The notes beneath the pieces are model-generated. The model did not search any database and was not told the DNA's origin. It saw only the letters and a program-made list of their open reading frames with translations. The position numbers and the translations under genes are program-made. A stretch of 64,000 nucleotides of DNA, from contig NZ_JAXCLA010000007.1 of the NCBI RefSeq assembly GCF_034043675.1, positions 434,001 to 498,000 of the forward strand. Reading direction: 5' to 3'. Of this stretch, positions 8,995 through 20,217 are shown piece after piece (the stretch's first letter is position 1; the number at the start of each line of letters is the position of its first letter). This DNA is from KK5 sp034043675. Lineage in GTDB: Bacteria; Pseudomonadota; Gammaproteobacteria; Burkholderiales; Burkholderiaceae_C.

Positions 8995-9738
8995 TCAGGG
9001 TGCGGCTACCGAGGCCGGGGCTGATGGCGCGGAGGCCGCTTCGGCAGCGGGCTCGACCCAGCGACCGACGGAACTCAGCCGATCATGCAGTTCGGGGCGG
9101 TTAAACCCCAATGCCATCGCGCGGTGCGCCTGCGCCAGCGCTTTGTCGTACTCCTTCATGTCGAAGTACAGCATGCCAGCATTGAAATGAGTGAATCCTT
9201 CGTCCCCTGCGTGGTCCGCCACCTCATCGACGACTTTCATCGCATCCGGTACGCGGTTGCGGGAGATGAGAAAAACGGCGTACTGCATGCGCCATACGAG
9301 GTCATCTGGAGCGAAGCGGATACCTCGCAGGAAATAGCACTCCAGTGACATTTGTGCGTACTGGACGGGATCTTGCTTGGTTCTTGCCGAAAGTCGCATC
9401 ATCGAGACGATGGCGCGTGGATGGTTGGGGAAGGCGCCCAGCGTGTAGCTGAGGTCTCCGCCGACGTATCCTTCCTGCCCGGCTTGCAACTGTTCCACTT
9501 TGGCGGTGAAGTGATGGTCCTCGACCAAGTCGCGTCTCTGCTGGGGCGCCGTTCGGTAGTCGTAGGGGCCGTAATGCCCCGTTGAGTATTGTTCGCAACC
9601 CGCCGGAGCGGGGGCCTTGTTCTCCGACACCGCATGGGCCAACGGGCCGGACAGGATCAGCCCAAGAAACAGAAACACGCATAAACCTGAGCGAGCGGGC
9701 CGGAAAGCCAGCTTCGGAAACTCGAAAGTCTTGTTCAT
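8995..9738 (-). CDS. Exported tetratricopeptide-like protein
   Basis: The 247-residue protein has an N-terminal signal or anchor (Arg-rich start, then CVFLFLGLILSGPLAHA) and helical repeats resembling TPR units, best seen in the C-terminal half (FTHFNAGMLYFDMKEYDKALAQAHRAMALGF). The C-terminus is a low-complexity Ala/Pro/Ser tail. TPR proteins of this kind often act as scaffolds in polysaccharide export. The exact role is not shown. It sits upstream of the glycosyltransferases on the same strand. Confidence 0.7.
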   Translation of the reverse strand: MNKTFEFPKLAFRPARSGLCVFLFLGLILSGPLAHAVSENKAPAPAGCEQYSTGHYGPYDYRTAPQQRRDLVEDHHFTAKVEQLQAGQEGYVGGDLSYTLGAFPNHPRAIVSMMRLSARTKQDPVQYAQMSLECYFLRGIRFAPDDLVWRMQYAVFLISRNRVPDAMKVVDEVADHAGDEGFTHFNAGMLYFDMKEYDKALAQAHRAMALGFNRPELHDRLSSVGRWVEPAAEAASAPSAPASVAAP

Positions 9739-9754
9739 GGCGGGGTGGTGATGG

Positions 9755-10615
9755 CTATTCGGTGCGGCTCGAACCCGGGGTGGTCAGCGATCGTATGGCG
9801 CTGACGCTCCAATCAAAGGCGAGCAACTGGTCCTGAGCCCGGCTCAGCGTATGGTCGGCGTGATCCAGGTCAAAACGGCGCAGATTGGGCCGGGTCAGCA
9901 ACTTCTGCCAGTGTACTGATGGCGTGGCGTGCCCGAGGAACTCCTTGGCGGTGAGGTCGTCTCCGCTGAGGATCAGCAGCACCTCTCCTGCGAATCCTTC
10001 CAGGCCATCGGCCATGCGGCTCTGAAAACTGCGCGAATCCGTAGCGGTGGCGCTGCGGGCGAGGCGCAGGTTGCTGCTCAGCGTGCGTAGTGCCTTCAGC
10101 CCCACGCCCCCGCGCAGCAGCTTGCGCCAAAATTCGGGTTCGCGCAGCCGTTTCCAGTAATAGTGCTTCACGTGCACCTGTGCCAGCGTCGCGGCCGAGC
10201 GTACCCAGGGGTTCAGCAGCACGAGGCCAGACACGCGCGAATCACGGGTCGTGTCCAGATAGAGCAGCGCGGCGGAGGCGGCGTCGCATAGACCCCACAG
10301 CGCGACACGCTTGACCGTGGGGCGCGCTGACACAAGTGCGGCAATGGCGGCAGCGATGTCGGCCCTGATGCCGAGAAAATCCCGCGACTCGCCAGGACTG
10401 TCGCCCATGCTGCGGTAGTCGAAGCGCAGCGCTGCGAAGCCATTGGTAGCGAGATGACGAGCCAGCAAGGTGAACTGACGGTGGCTGCCTGCACGGTATT
10501 GCGGGCCGCCCACGATGATGATCACGCCGACTTCTGCCGGCATGCTGTCGGGCTCGGCCATGATGCCGATCAGGCGCTCGCCTTCGCAATCGAAATTCAG
10601 CACCGACTCTTTCAC
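9755..10615 (-). CDS. Exosortase A system-associated hydrolase 1
   Basis: The 286-residue alpha/beta hydrolase has an elbow LWGLCDAAS, so Cys is the nucleophile in place of Ser, as is usual for the family found beside exosortase A. Other catalytic candidates are Asp in LSGDDLTA and His in LDHADHTLS. The family is known from the genome neighbourhood of PEP-CTERM/exosortase systems, where it is thought to act on exopolymer building blocks. Its ATG overlaps the stop of hydrolase 2, and both follow the ACP gene in one operon. Confidence 0.88.
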   Translation of the reverse strand: MKESVLNFDCEGERLIGIMAEPDSMPAEVGVIIIVGGPQYRAGSHRQFTLLARHLATNGFAALRFDYRSMGDSPGESRDFLGIRADIAAAIAALVSARPTVKRVALWGLCDAASAALLYLDTTRDSRVSGLVLLNPWVRSAATLAQVHVKHYYWKRLREPEFWRKLLRGGVGLKALRTLSSNLRLARSATATDSRSFQSRMADGLEGFAGEVLLILSGDDLTAKEFLGHATPSVHWQKLLTRPNLRRFDLDHADHTLSRAQDQLLAFDWSVSAIRSLTTPGSSRTE

Positions 10616-11415
10616 GACAGAGCTTTCACTGTCTTGGCGATCAGCGCGGGTGCGAGTTCGATCTCGCTCGTGGCCCAGAAGCCGACGCCTTGCACGATCT
10701 GTGCACGGACTATCCAGCCCGCGTCGCGCCAGCGCTGAATGGATTGTTCACTGACGGGCGTTAGCGCTGCCTCTTCGCGGGTGCTGAGTTCCAGCCATTC
10801 GACGCGGCCGGGCGAGCCCGTGGGCGTGAGCTGGGCCGCCTCCAAGCCGGACGCGAGTGCCGACCCAAGCCGGTAGCCCGCGACTTCCACGGCGCGGCCT
10901 GCGGCGAGTTCTGTCTTCATCTGCTCCATCAGCCCTTTGCTTGCCCCGCCCGCCATCTCGGACGCGAGCTTCAAGCGCAGGAACTGCTGCAACGCCAATT
11001 TGCCGCTGAGCATCGGCTGCCAAAAGAGATGATTCACCGGGCGGCCCCAGTCAGAGGCGGTCAGCAAACCACCCGCGCGCAGGCCCCACAGCCACAGAGG
11101 GGCTTCGGGCACGCGGGCATCCAGTTCGTTCATGGCCAGCCGTACATCAGCCTGCCAGTCGGTCCAGCTCGCGTCGCTAAAATCAGCCGACGAATCTCCG
11201 CAGCCGCGCAGGTCGATTTGCAGCACTGCATGCCCGGCGTTTGCCAGCGCGCGGCAAGCAAGGGCGGCCATGCGGCGAGATTTGTTCATCTCTTCCGCAA
11301 AAGGGTGCAGGTAGAGCACCTTGCTTTGTGGTGCACCCTCGGGCGCATGAAAAAGACAAAGCCGCTGCTCGCCGCCTGCTGCGGGCAGAAAGAAGACGTC
11401 GGGGTGAGGGATCAA
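10612..11415 (-). CDS. Exosortase A system-associated hydrolase 2
   Basis: The 267-residue alpha/beta-hydrolase-like protein begins with a strand FFLPAAGGEQRLCLFHAP and keeps the oxyanion-side YLHPFAEEMNKSRRM and LQIDLRGCGDSS. Where the nucleophile elbow should be it reads LWGLRAGG, so the Ser or Cys nucleophile appears to be missing. That matches the paired hydrolase-2 family of exosortase A loci and suggests a non-hydrolytic or partner role to hydrolase 1. It overlaps the acyl carrier protein gene upstream by 4 bases. Confidence 0.85.
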   Translation of the reverse strand: MIPHPDVFFLPAAGGEQRLCLFHAPEGAPQSKVLYLHPFAEEMNKSRRMAALACRALANAGHAVLQIDLRGCGDSSADFSDASWTDWQADVRLAMNELDARVPEAPLWLWGLRAGGLLTASDWGRPVNHLFWQPMLSGKLALQQFLRLKLASEMAGGASKGLMEQMKTELAAGRAVEVAGYRLGSALASGLEAAQLTPTGSPGRVEWLELSTREEAALTPVSEQSIQRWRDAGWIVRAQIVQGVGFWATSEIELAPALIAKTVKALS

Positions 11416-11660
11416 CCCAGCCGGGCGGCCACGAAGTCCGCCAGCGAGCCCACGGTGGCGAAGGTGTCGCCGTCGATGTCGTCATCGTCAACAACGAGAC
11501 CTAACTGCTCCTCCAGCGCTGTAATCAGGCTGACCACGGCCATCGAATCCAGCTCCGGGATCGCGCCGAGCAGATGCGTCGAGCGGTCGAATGCGGCGCT
11601 GCGGCCGTTGAGGCTCAAGACCTCGTCCAAGATGCGCAGCACTTGCTTTTCGGTATCCAT
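11412..11660 (-). CDS. Acyl carrier protein, exosortase A cluster type
   Basis: The 82-residue acidic protein has the ACP phosphopantetheine site ELDSM with Ser39, three predicted helices and an acidic loop DDDDIDGDTF. It would carry acyl or amino-acyl groups activated by the divergent AMP-forming ligase. It is the first gene of the leftward operon with the two hydrolases, and the ligase and decarboxylase read the other way from the shared 219-base intergenic region. Confidence 0.9.
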   Translation of the reverse strand: MDTEKQVLRILDEVLSLNGRSAAFDRSTHLLGAIPELDSMAVVSLITALEEQLGLVVDDDDIDGDTFATVGSLADFVAARLG

Positions 11661-11879
11661 TGCTTTGATTGATGTCCAGAGGAGGCGGGGCGGGCGCCCA
11701 GGGGCCCGTGATCGGGGCGAATCTTAGCTGCTCGCCCTGCTGCGCCTCCCCCCTGAGCACGGGCATTTCACACGCTCAGCGGATGCTCGCCGCTTCCCGG
11801 GCTCGCGCCCGGTCGTCGCGCAGGGGTGCTGTGAGATACTTTTTTGCTCCCTTTTTGCCCCTTTGACCGGCGCCAAAGC

Positions 11880-13469
11880 ATGCCCGAATCGACCCTGCTG
11901 CACGATCTCGTCTCCAGAGCCGCCGACCGGCGTGGCCCCGCGACGGCCCTGACGCAAGGCGCCGCCCAGCTCGGCTACGACGCGCTCGACGCGGCTGTCT
12001 CGGCCTTCGCCAGCGGCCTGATCGCGCTGGGCGTGCAGCGTGGCGAACGGGTCGCGATCTACCTGGAAAAGCGCTTCGAGACGGTGATCGCCAGCTTCGG
12101 CGCGCCGGCCGCCGGCGCCGCCTTCGTGCCGCTGAATCCGCTGCTGAAGGCCGAACAGGTCGGCTTCATCCTGCGCGACTGCGATGTGCGCGTGCTCATC
12201 ACCTCGCCCGATCGCCACGCGCTGCTGGCCGAGGAACTGGGCCGCTGCGAGGCGCTGAAGCACGTGGTCGTCACCGACGGCGGCGAGGCGAGTGCCACCG
12301 CGCTGCGCTGGTCGGCCCTGCTCGACGCGCCGCAAGCGAGCGGCCATCGCGTCATCGACACCGACCTCTGCGCGATCCTCTACACCTCCGGCAGCACGGG
12401 CCGCCCCAAGGGCGTGATGCTGTCCCACCGCAATATGGTGGCGGGCGCGAAGAGCGTCTCGTCCTACCTCGAGAACGACGAGAACGACACGCTGCTGGCC
12501 GCGCTGCCGCTATCCTTCGACGCCGGCTTCAGCCAGCTCACCACGGCCTTCCACACCGGCGCCCGTGTAGTGCTGCTGAACTACCTGCTGCCGCGCGACG
12601 TGCTGAAGGCGCTGGAGCGCGAGAAGGTCACCGGCCTCACTGCCGTGCCGCCGCTCTACATCCAGCTCACGCAGATGGAGTGGCCCGCCGCGATCGGCGA
12701 GCACCTGCGCTACTTCGCCAACACCGGCGGCCGCATACCGCGCGAAACGCTCGACGCCCTGCGTGCCCGCGTGCCGGCCGCCAAGCCCTTCCTGATGTAC
12801 GGCTTGACCGAGGCCTTCCGCTCGACCTACCTGCCGCCGTCGGAGGTGGACCGCCGGCCCGACTCGATCGGCAAGGCGATCCCGAACGCCGAAATCCTGG
12901 TGCTGCGCGAGGACGGCTCGCCCTGCGCGCCGGATGAGCCGGGCGAGCTCGTGCACCGCGGCGCGCTGGTCGGCCTGGGCTATTGGAACGATCCGGAAAA
13001 GACCGCCGAGCGCTACAAGCTGCTGCCTCCCGGCCTGGATGGCCGACCGACCGGCCTGCAACTGCCCGAGTACGCCGTGTTCTCCGGCGACACGGTGCGC
13101 CGCGATGCCGAAGGCTTCCTCTACTTCGTCGGCCGCCGCGACGAGATGATGAAGACCTCCGGCTACCGCGTCAGCCCGACCGAGGTCGAGGAACTGCTGT
13201 ACGCGACCAAGCTGGTCGGCGAATGCGTGGCCTTCGGCGTCGATCACCCGACCTTGGGCCAGGCGATCCAGGTCATCGCCACGGCGCCGGCCGGCGCGGC
13301 CGACATCGACCTCGTCGCGCTGATGACCGAGTGCCGCCAGCGCATGCCGGCCTACATGGTGCCCGCGGGCATCGAGGTGCAGGCCGGCCCGCTGCCGCGC
13401 AACCCGAACGGCAAGATCGACCGCAAGCTGCTCTCGACCGCCTGGGTCGAGCGCGCCGCCCAGACCTGA
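11880..13469 (+). CDS. Acyl-CoA ligase (AMP-forming), exosortase A system-associated
   Basis: The 529-residue adenylate-forming enzyme has the AMP-binding P-loop LYTSGSTGRPKGVM at about residues 167-180, a YGLTEAFRSTYL motif, the hinge GRRDEMMKTSGYRVSP and the C-terminal lysine in NPNGKIDRKLL. It activates a carboxylate as acyl-AMP and loads it on CoA or on the nearby ACP. The family is a known marker of exosortase-A neighbourhoods. ATG 11880 fits the family length. The decarboxylase gene follows 10 bases later. Confidence 0.9.
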   Translation: MPESTLLHDLVSRAADRRGPATALTQGAAQLGYDALDAAVSAFASGLIALGVQRGERVAIYLEKRFETVIASFGAPAAGAAFVPLNPLLKAEQVGFILRDCDVRVLITSPDRHALLAEELGRCEALKHVVVTDGGEASATALRWSALLDAPQASGHRVIDTDLCAILYTSGSTGRPKGVMLSHRNMVAGAKSVSSYLENDENDTLLAALPLSFDAGFSQLTTAFHTGARVVLLNYLLPRDVLKALEREKVTGLTAVPPLYIQLTQMEWPAAIGEHLRYFANTGGRIPRETLDALRARVPAAKPFLMYGLTEAFRSTYLPPSEVDRRPDSIGKAIPNAEILVLREDGSPCAPDEPGELVHRGALVGLGYWNDPEKTAERYKLLPPGLDGRPTGLQLPEYAVFSGDTVRRDAEGFLYFVGRRDEMMKTSGYRVSPTEVEELLYATKLVGECVAFGVDHPTLGQAIQVIATAPAGAADIDLVALMTECRQRMPAYMVPAGIEVQAGPLPRNPNGKIDRKLLSTAWVERAAQT

Positions 13470-13479
13470 ATCGCACATC

Positions 13480-14733
13480 ATGTCCGACGCTCCCGTATTC
13501 CCCAAGCGTGCGCCCGCGCACGCCGCAATGACCCAGTTCCCGATCCGCGACGGCGAGCTGATCGTCGGTGGCCAGAAGCTCTCGCTGCTGGCTGAGCGCG
13601 TCGGCCAGACGCCGTTCTACGCCTACGACCGCAGTCTGCTGCGTGCGCGTGCAGCCCAGTTGCGCGACGCCCTGCCCAAGCAGGTCAAGCTGCACTACGC
13701 GATGAAGGCCAACCCGCTACCGGCCGTGGTGGGTCTGATGGCCGGCCTCGTAGACGGCATCGACGTCGCCTCGGCCGGTGAGCTGCAGGTGGCGCTGAAC
13801 GCTGGAGCCGATCCGGCCGAGATCAGCTTCGCCGGCCCCGGCAAGCGCGACATCGAGCTGAATCAGGCGGTGGCGGCGGGCGTGCTGATCAACGTCGAAT
13901 CGCCGCGCGAACTGCCGGTGCTCGCCGCGGCTTCGCAGCGCATGGGCCTGCCGGCGCGCGTGGCCGTGCGCGTGAATCCCGACTTCGAGCTGAAGGGCTC
14001 GGGCATGAAGATGGGCGGCGGCCCCAAGCAGTTCGGCATCGACACCGAGGTGCTGCCCGAGCTGCTCGCCGAGATCGGCCGCCTGAGCCTCGCCTTCGAA
14101 GGCTTCCACCTGTTCGCCGGCTCGCAGAACCTGCGCGCCGAGTCGATCTGCGAGGCGCAGCAGAAGTCCTACGAGCTGGCCCTGCGACTGGCGCAGCACG
14201 CGCCGGCGCCCGTGAAGTTCCTGAACCTCGGCGGCGGTTTCGGCATCCCGTACTTCCCGGGCGAGCAGCCGCTGGACTTGGCGCCGATCGGCGAGAACCT
14301 GCAGCAGCTGGTCGGCCGCGCCGCGCAGGAGATGCCGCAGGCTTCTCTCGTTATTGAACTGGGTCGTTACTTCGTCGGCGAAGCCGGTGTCTACGTGACC
14401 CGCATCGTCGACCGCAAGGTCTCGCGCGGCCAGGTCTACCTGGTGGCGGACGGCGGCCTGAACCACCACCTCGCGGCCTCGGGCAACTTCGGCCAGGTCG
14501 TGCGCAAGAACTACCCGGCGACGATCGGCAACAAGGCCGGCAGCGCGGAGCGCGAGCCGGCCTCGGTGGTCGGGCCACTGTGCACGCCGCTGGACCTGCT
14601 GGCCGACCGGATGGAACTGCCGGTGGCCGAAGTGGGCGACCTCGCCGTCGTGTTCCAGTCCGGCGCCTATGGCCGCAGCGCCAGCCCGCAGGATTTCCTG
14701 GGGCATCCGCACTGCGTGGAAGTGCTGGTCTAG
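13480..14733 (+). CDS. PLP-dependent decarboxylase, exosortase A system-associated
   Basis: The 417-residue protein is a fold-type III alanine racemase/diaminopimelate-decarboxylase-like enzyme. The PLP lysine is Lys76 in HYAMKANP, the phosphate-binding loop is NLGGGFGIPY, and the C-terminal Cys-containing substrate motif is VVGPLCTPLD. It likely decarboxylates an amino acid to an amine that the ligase/ACP system then uses. It is co-directional with the ligase. The amino acid used cannot be told from the sequence. Confidence 0.9.
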   Translation: MSDAPVFPKRAPAHAAMTQFPIRDGELIVGGQKLSLLAERVGQTPFYAYDRSLLRARAAQLRDALPKQVKLHYAMKANPLPAVVGLMAGLVDGIDVASAGELQVALNAGADPAEISFAGPGKRDIELNQAVAAGVLINVESPRELPVLAAASQRMGLPARVAVRVNPDFELKGSGMKMGGGPKQFGIDTEVLPELLAEIGRLSLAFEGFHLFAGSQNLRAESICEAQQKSYELALRLAQHAPAPVKFLNLGGGFGIPYFPGEQPLDLAPIGENLQQLVGRAAQEMPQASLVIELGRYFVGEAGVYVTRIVDRKVSRGQVYLVADGGLNHHLAASGNFGQVVRKNYPATIGNKAGSAEREPASVVGPLCTPLDLLADRMELPVAEVGDLAVVFQSGAYGRSASPQDFLGHPHCVEVLV

Positions 14734-14793
14734 CGGCTGGGGCTGAGAGCGCGCGTACCATGCGCGGAAACGACCCTCAGAGAGTCGCCGCCG

Positions 14794-15555
14794 ATGAGCC
14801 ACCTGTCGCCCCTATACCTGCTGGAACGCTTCGACGTCGGCATTGTCCAGCTCGATGCCGAGCGCCGCGTGACGGCGATGAATGACCTGGCGCGCAAGAT
14901 CTTGCCGGTCGACGAGAAGCAGCCTTTCGATGCGAGCGTGGTGAGCTTCCATCCGCCGCGCTCGCAGCCCAAGGTCGAGTTCATGCTGGACCAGGCGGCG
15001 ATCTGCCCGGTGGCCAATCCGCCGCCGATGACGATGATCATCAACATCCCCGAGCGGGTGCTGCTGATCAAGGTGACGCGGCTGAGCAATGCGCGCGCGG
15101 CCACGGCCGGCTACACGCTGGTCTTCTACGACATCACCGATCTCGTCAGCGGCGAGCAGCCGGCCGTCGATGCCTCGGACCAGCGCCGGCGCCTGGCCAA
15201 GATCCCGACGATCTCGGGCCAGCAGGTCGTGCTGGTGGATGCCGACGATGCGCTGCACCTGCATTCCGAAGGCCACTACACGCGCGTGATCACAGCCGAC
15301 GGCAATCGCTTCTGCAATCTCAGCCTCGGTGACCTGGAGGCACGCCTGGACCCCGCGCAGTTCATGCGCGTGCACCGCTGCCACATCGTCAATCTGTCGG
15401 CGATCAAGGGCCTGGCGCGCGACACCGGCCGGCTGATGGTGCGGCTGGCCGGCAATGGCGAACCGGTGCCCGTCTCGCGCACCAGCGCGCCCGATCTGCT
15501 CTCGCGGCTGGGCATGTCGCCGGTGGTCGGCAACGGCGCGGCCAAACGGGACTAG
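14794..15555 (+). CDS. rcoM: RcoM-type haem PAS-LytTR carbon monoxide-responsive transcription activator
   Basis: The 253-residue protein has an N-terminal PAS domain (about 8-130) and a C-terminal LytTR DNA-binding domain (about 145-245, with HLHSEGHYTRV and MRVHRCHIVNL). Comparing with my memory of Burkholderia RcoM, the haem-ligand positions are kept: His53 (FHPPRS), Cys71 (ICPVANPPP) and Met81 (MTMIINIPER), matching His74, Cys94 and Met104. The gene lies immediately upstream of the CO dehydrogenase genes on the same strand, the position expected of their regulator. Autoregulation is possible. The haem contacts are inferred from alignment by eye. Confidence 0.85.
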   Translation: MSHLSPLYLLERFDVGIVQLDAERRVTAMNDLARKILPVDEKQPFDASVVSFHPPRSQPKVEFMLDQAAICPVANPPPMTMIINIPERVLLIKVTRLSNARAATAGYTLVFYDITDLVSGEQPAVDASDQRRRLAKIPTISGQQVVLVDADDALHLHSEGHYTRVITADGNRFCNLSLGDLEARLDPAQFMRVHRCHIVNLSAIKGLARDTGRLMVRLAGNGEPVPVSRTSAPDLLSRLGMSPVVGNGAAKRD

Positions 15556-15647
15556 CAAGGCGCCCAGCTTGTTGGCACGCGCATTCCGCGGGCAAACACC
15601 TATCTATCGGTTTCCCTAGGTCCGTCGCTGCGATCGGCGCGTCTTCG

Positions 15648-15676
15648 GCAGTTCGTGCGCGCGGCTTGCAGTTCGT
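15648..15676 (+). promoter_or_regulatory. Direct repeats upstream of coxM, candidate RcoM binding site
   Basis: GCAGTTCGT occurs at 15648-15656 and again at 15668-15676, 20 bases start to start, which places both copies on nearly the same DNA face. LytTR proteins usually bind two direct repeats about two turns apart. The copies lie 114-142 bases before the coxM start. A weaker third copy near 15688 is doubtful. Confidence 0.45.
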
Positions 15677-15789
15677 TCATCGGGCCCGTCGCTTCACGCA
15701 AATCGCGGGGCATTGCCTGCTCGTTTGCGTCGTTCGAGAGGGCGGACGTATCTTCAAAGCACACCAAAAACAGTGCATTGGAGACATCG

Positions 15790-16653
15790 ATGATCCCCCC
15801 GAATTTCGACTATCACGCGCCCAAGACCGTGGGTGAGGCGATCACGCTTCTCGGGTCTCTGGGCAGCGAAGCCAAGCTGCTGGCGGGCGGCCACAGCCTG
15901 CTGCCGATGATGAAGCTGCGCTTCGCCCAGCCGGCGCACCTGATCGACATCAACCGCATTCCCGAGCTGCGCGGCATCCGCGAGGACGCCGGCGAGATCG
16001 TGATCGGTGCGATGACGGTCGAACGTGAGCTGATCGAATCGAAGCTGCTTCAGCAGAAGCTGCCGCTGCTGGCCGACGCCCCGCGCCTGATCGCCGACCC
16101 GCAGGTGCGCAACCGCGGCACCATCGGTGGCGACATCGCGCATGGCGACCCGGGCAACGACCACCCCGCGCTGTCCATCGCGCTCGATGCCACGCTGGTA
16201 CTGGAAGGCCCTCAGGTGCGGCGCTCCGTCAAAGCCGAGTCCTTCTTCCACGGCACCTACATGACCGATCTGGCCGAGGACGAGATCCTCTGCGAGATCC
16301 GCATCGCGCCCTTCGCCGCCGGTACCGGCTGGGCCTACGAGAAGCTCAAGCGCAAGACCGGCGACTGGGCCACCGCGGGCGCCGCCGTTGTCATGCGGAT
16401 GAGCGGCGGCGCCGTCGCGTCGGTCCGCATCGCGCTGACCAACGTCGCCCCGACCGCGCTGCGCGCCACTGCCGCCGAGCAGTTGCTGATCGGCAAGCCA
16501 CTGAGCGAAGCCGCCATCGACGCCGCCGCTGCGGCCGCGATGGCGATCGCCGACCCGCAGGAGGACCTGCGCGGCGACCGCGAATACAAGACCGCGATGA
16601 CCGGCCAGATGCTCAAGCGCGCCCTGCGCGCCGCCGCCGAGCGTTGTCACTGA
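15790..16653 (+). CDS. coxM: Aerobic carbon monoxide dehydrogenase, FAD-binding medium subunit
   Basis: The 287-residue flavoprotein has the two FAD motifs of CoxM at the positions known from the Oligotropha enzyme: AGGHS at 32-36 and TIGGD at 111-115. It accepts electrons from the Fe-S subunit and passes them to the respiratory chain. ATG 15790 follows TTGGAGAC and gives the normal family length; upstream codons do not look coding. It opens the coxMSL structural genes, the usual order for form I enzymes. Confidence 0.95.
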   Translation: MIPPNFDYHAPKTVGEAITLLGSLGSEAKLLAGGHSLLPMMKLRFAQPAHLIDINRIPELRGIREDAGEIVIGAMTVERELIESKLLQQKLPLLADAPRLIADPQVRNRGTIGGDIAHGDPGNDHPALSIALDATLVLEGPQVRRSVKAESFFHGTYMTDLAEDEILCEIRIAPFAAGTGWAYEKLKRKTGDWATAGAAVVMRMSGGAVASVRIALTNVAPTALRATAAEQLLIGKPLSEAAIDAAAAAAMAIADPQEDLRGDREYKTAMTGQMLKRALRAAAERCH

Positions 16654-16666
16654 ACGGGAGAGAGTG

Positions 16667-17158
16667 ATGGCCAAACGAATCCTTAACATCAAGGTCAACG
16701 GCAAGACGCTGGAGAAGGCGGTCGAGCCGCGCACCCTGCTGATCCATTTCCTGCGCGAAGACTGCAACCTCACCGGCGCCCACATCGGCTGCGACACCTC
16801 GCACTGCGGCGCCTGCACCGTCGATCTGGACGGCGAGTCCGTCAAGTCATGCACGCACCTGGCCGTGCAGTGCGAGGGCTCCAGCGTCCTCACGGTCGAA
16901 GGCCTGGCGCAAGGCGGCGTGCTGCACGCCGTGCAGGAGGGCTTCTACAAGGAGCACGGTCTGCAATGCGGCTTCTGCACGCCGGGCATGCTGATGCGCG
17001 CCTACCGGCTGCTGCAGGAGAACCCGAACCCGAGCGAAGCCGAGATCCGCGCGGGCATCAGCGGCAACCTGTGCCGCTGTACCGGGTACCAGAACATCGT
17101 CAAGGCGATCCAGTACGCAGCGAACAAGCTGCGTGCCGACACCGCTGTCGCAGCCTGA
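16667..17158 (+). CDS. coxS: Aerobic carbon monoxide dehydrogenase, [2Fe-2S] small subunit
   Basis: The 163-residue protein carries both [2Fe-2S] sites: Cys42, 47, 50 and 62 in the plant-ferredoxin-like N-terminal domain, and Cys101, 104, 136 and 138 (CGFC, CRC) in the helical C-terminal domain. It relays electrons from the molybdenum site to FAD. ATG 16667 is chosen, since GGGAGAGAG stands just upstream; a GTG one codon earlier is also possible. It lies between coxM and coxL. Confidence 0.95.
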   Translation: MAKRILNIKVNGKTLEKAVEPRTLLIHFLREDCNLTGAHIGCDTSHCGACTVDLDGESVKSCTHLAVQCEGSSVLTVEGLAQGGVLHAVQEGFYKEHGLQCGFCTPGMLMRAYRLLQENPNPSEAEIRAGISGNLCRCTGYQNIVKAIQYAANKLRADTAVAA

Positions 17159-17175
17159 GCCCGGAGACCAAGAGC

Positions 17176-19589
<2,414 letters not shown>

Positions 19590-19590
<1 letters not shown>

Positions 19591-20210
19591 TGGAAGTCAC
19601 TCTCGACAAGCGCTACCCGGTCGTTGCGGGCATCGACCAGGCCTGGGCCGTGCTGCAGGACATCAACGCGACGGCGGCCTGCATGCCCGGCGCCGCCATC
19701 ACCGAGCAGATCGATGCCAGCCACTACAAGGGCACGGTCAAGAGCAAGGTCGGCCCCTCGACCTTGATGTTCGGCGGCGACATCGAGGTGCTGGGCCTCG
19801 ACGCGCAAGCGCGCCAGCTGCACATGCTGGGCAAGGGTTCCGACAAGAGCGGCTCCTCGGCCTCGATGGATCTGACGGCCCATCTTGAAGCGGGCGAGGC
19901 GCCGGGCAGCTGTGTGCTCGTAGGCCATGCCGTGATCATCGTGAACGGCAAGCTGGCGCAGTTCGGCAGCCGGCTGCTGGTGCCGGTGTCCGACGTGATG
20001 CTGGGGCAGTTCGCCACCAACTTCAGCGCGGCTGCGGCGGCGGTGCCGGTGGTGGCCGTGCCTGTGGTGGCGGAAGCGCCGGTGGCTCCTGTAGCGCCGG
20101 TGCCCGCCGCCAAACCCGCGAACGAACCTGCCAACGAACTGAACGCCTTCAGCTTCGGCTGGGCCGTGCTCAAGAGCTGGTTTGCCGGCCTGTTCGGCAA
20201 ACGCGCGTGA
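19590..20210 (+). CDS. coxG: CO dehydrogenase accessory protein CoxG (SRPBCC family)
   Basis: The 206-residue protein has a START/SRPBCC-like domain over about residues 1-150 (MEVTLDKRYPVVAGIDQAW, CMPGAAI, KVGPSTLMFGGDIEV), an Ala/Pro/Val linker, and a C-terminal amphipathic segment SFGWAVLKSWFAGLFGK. CoxG is thought to anchor the dehydrogenase to the membrane or deliver quinone; the C-terminal segment fits that. The ATG overlaps the coxL stop (TGATG). Confidence 0.9.
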
Positions 20211-20217
20211 GCCTGTC

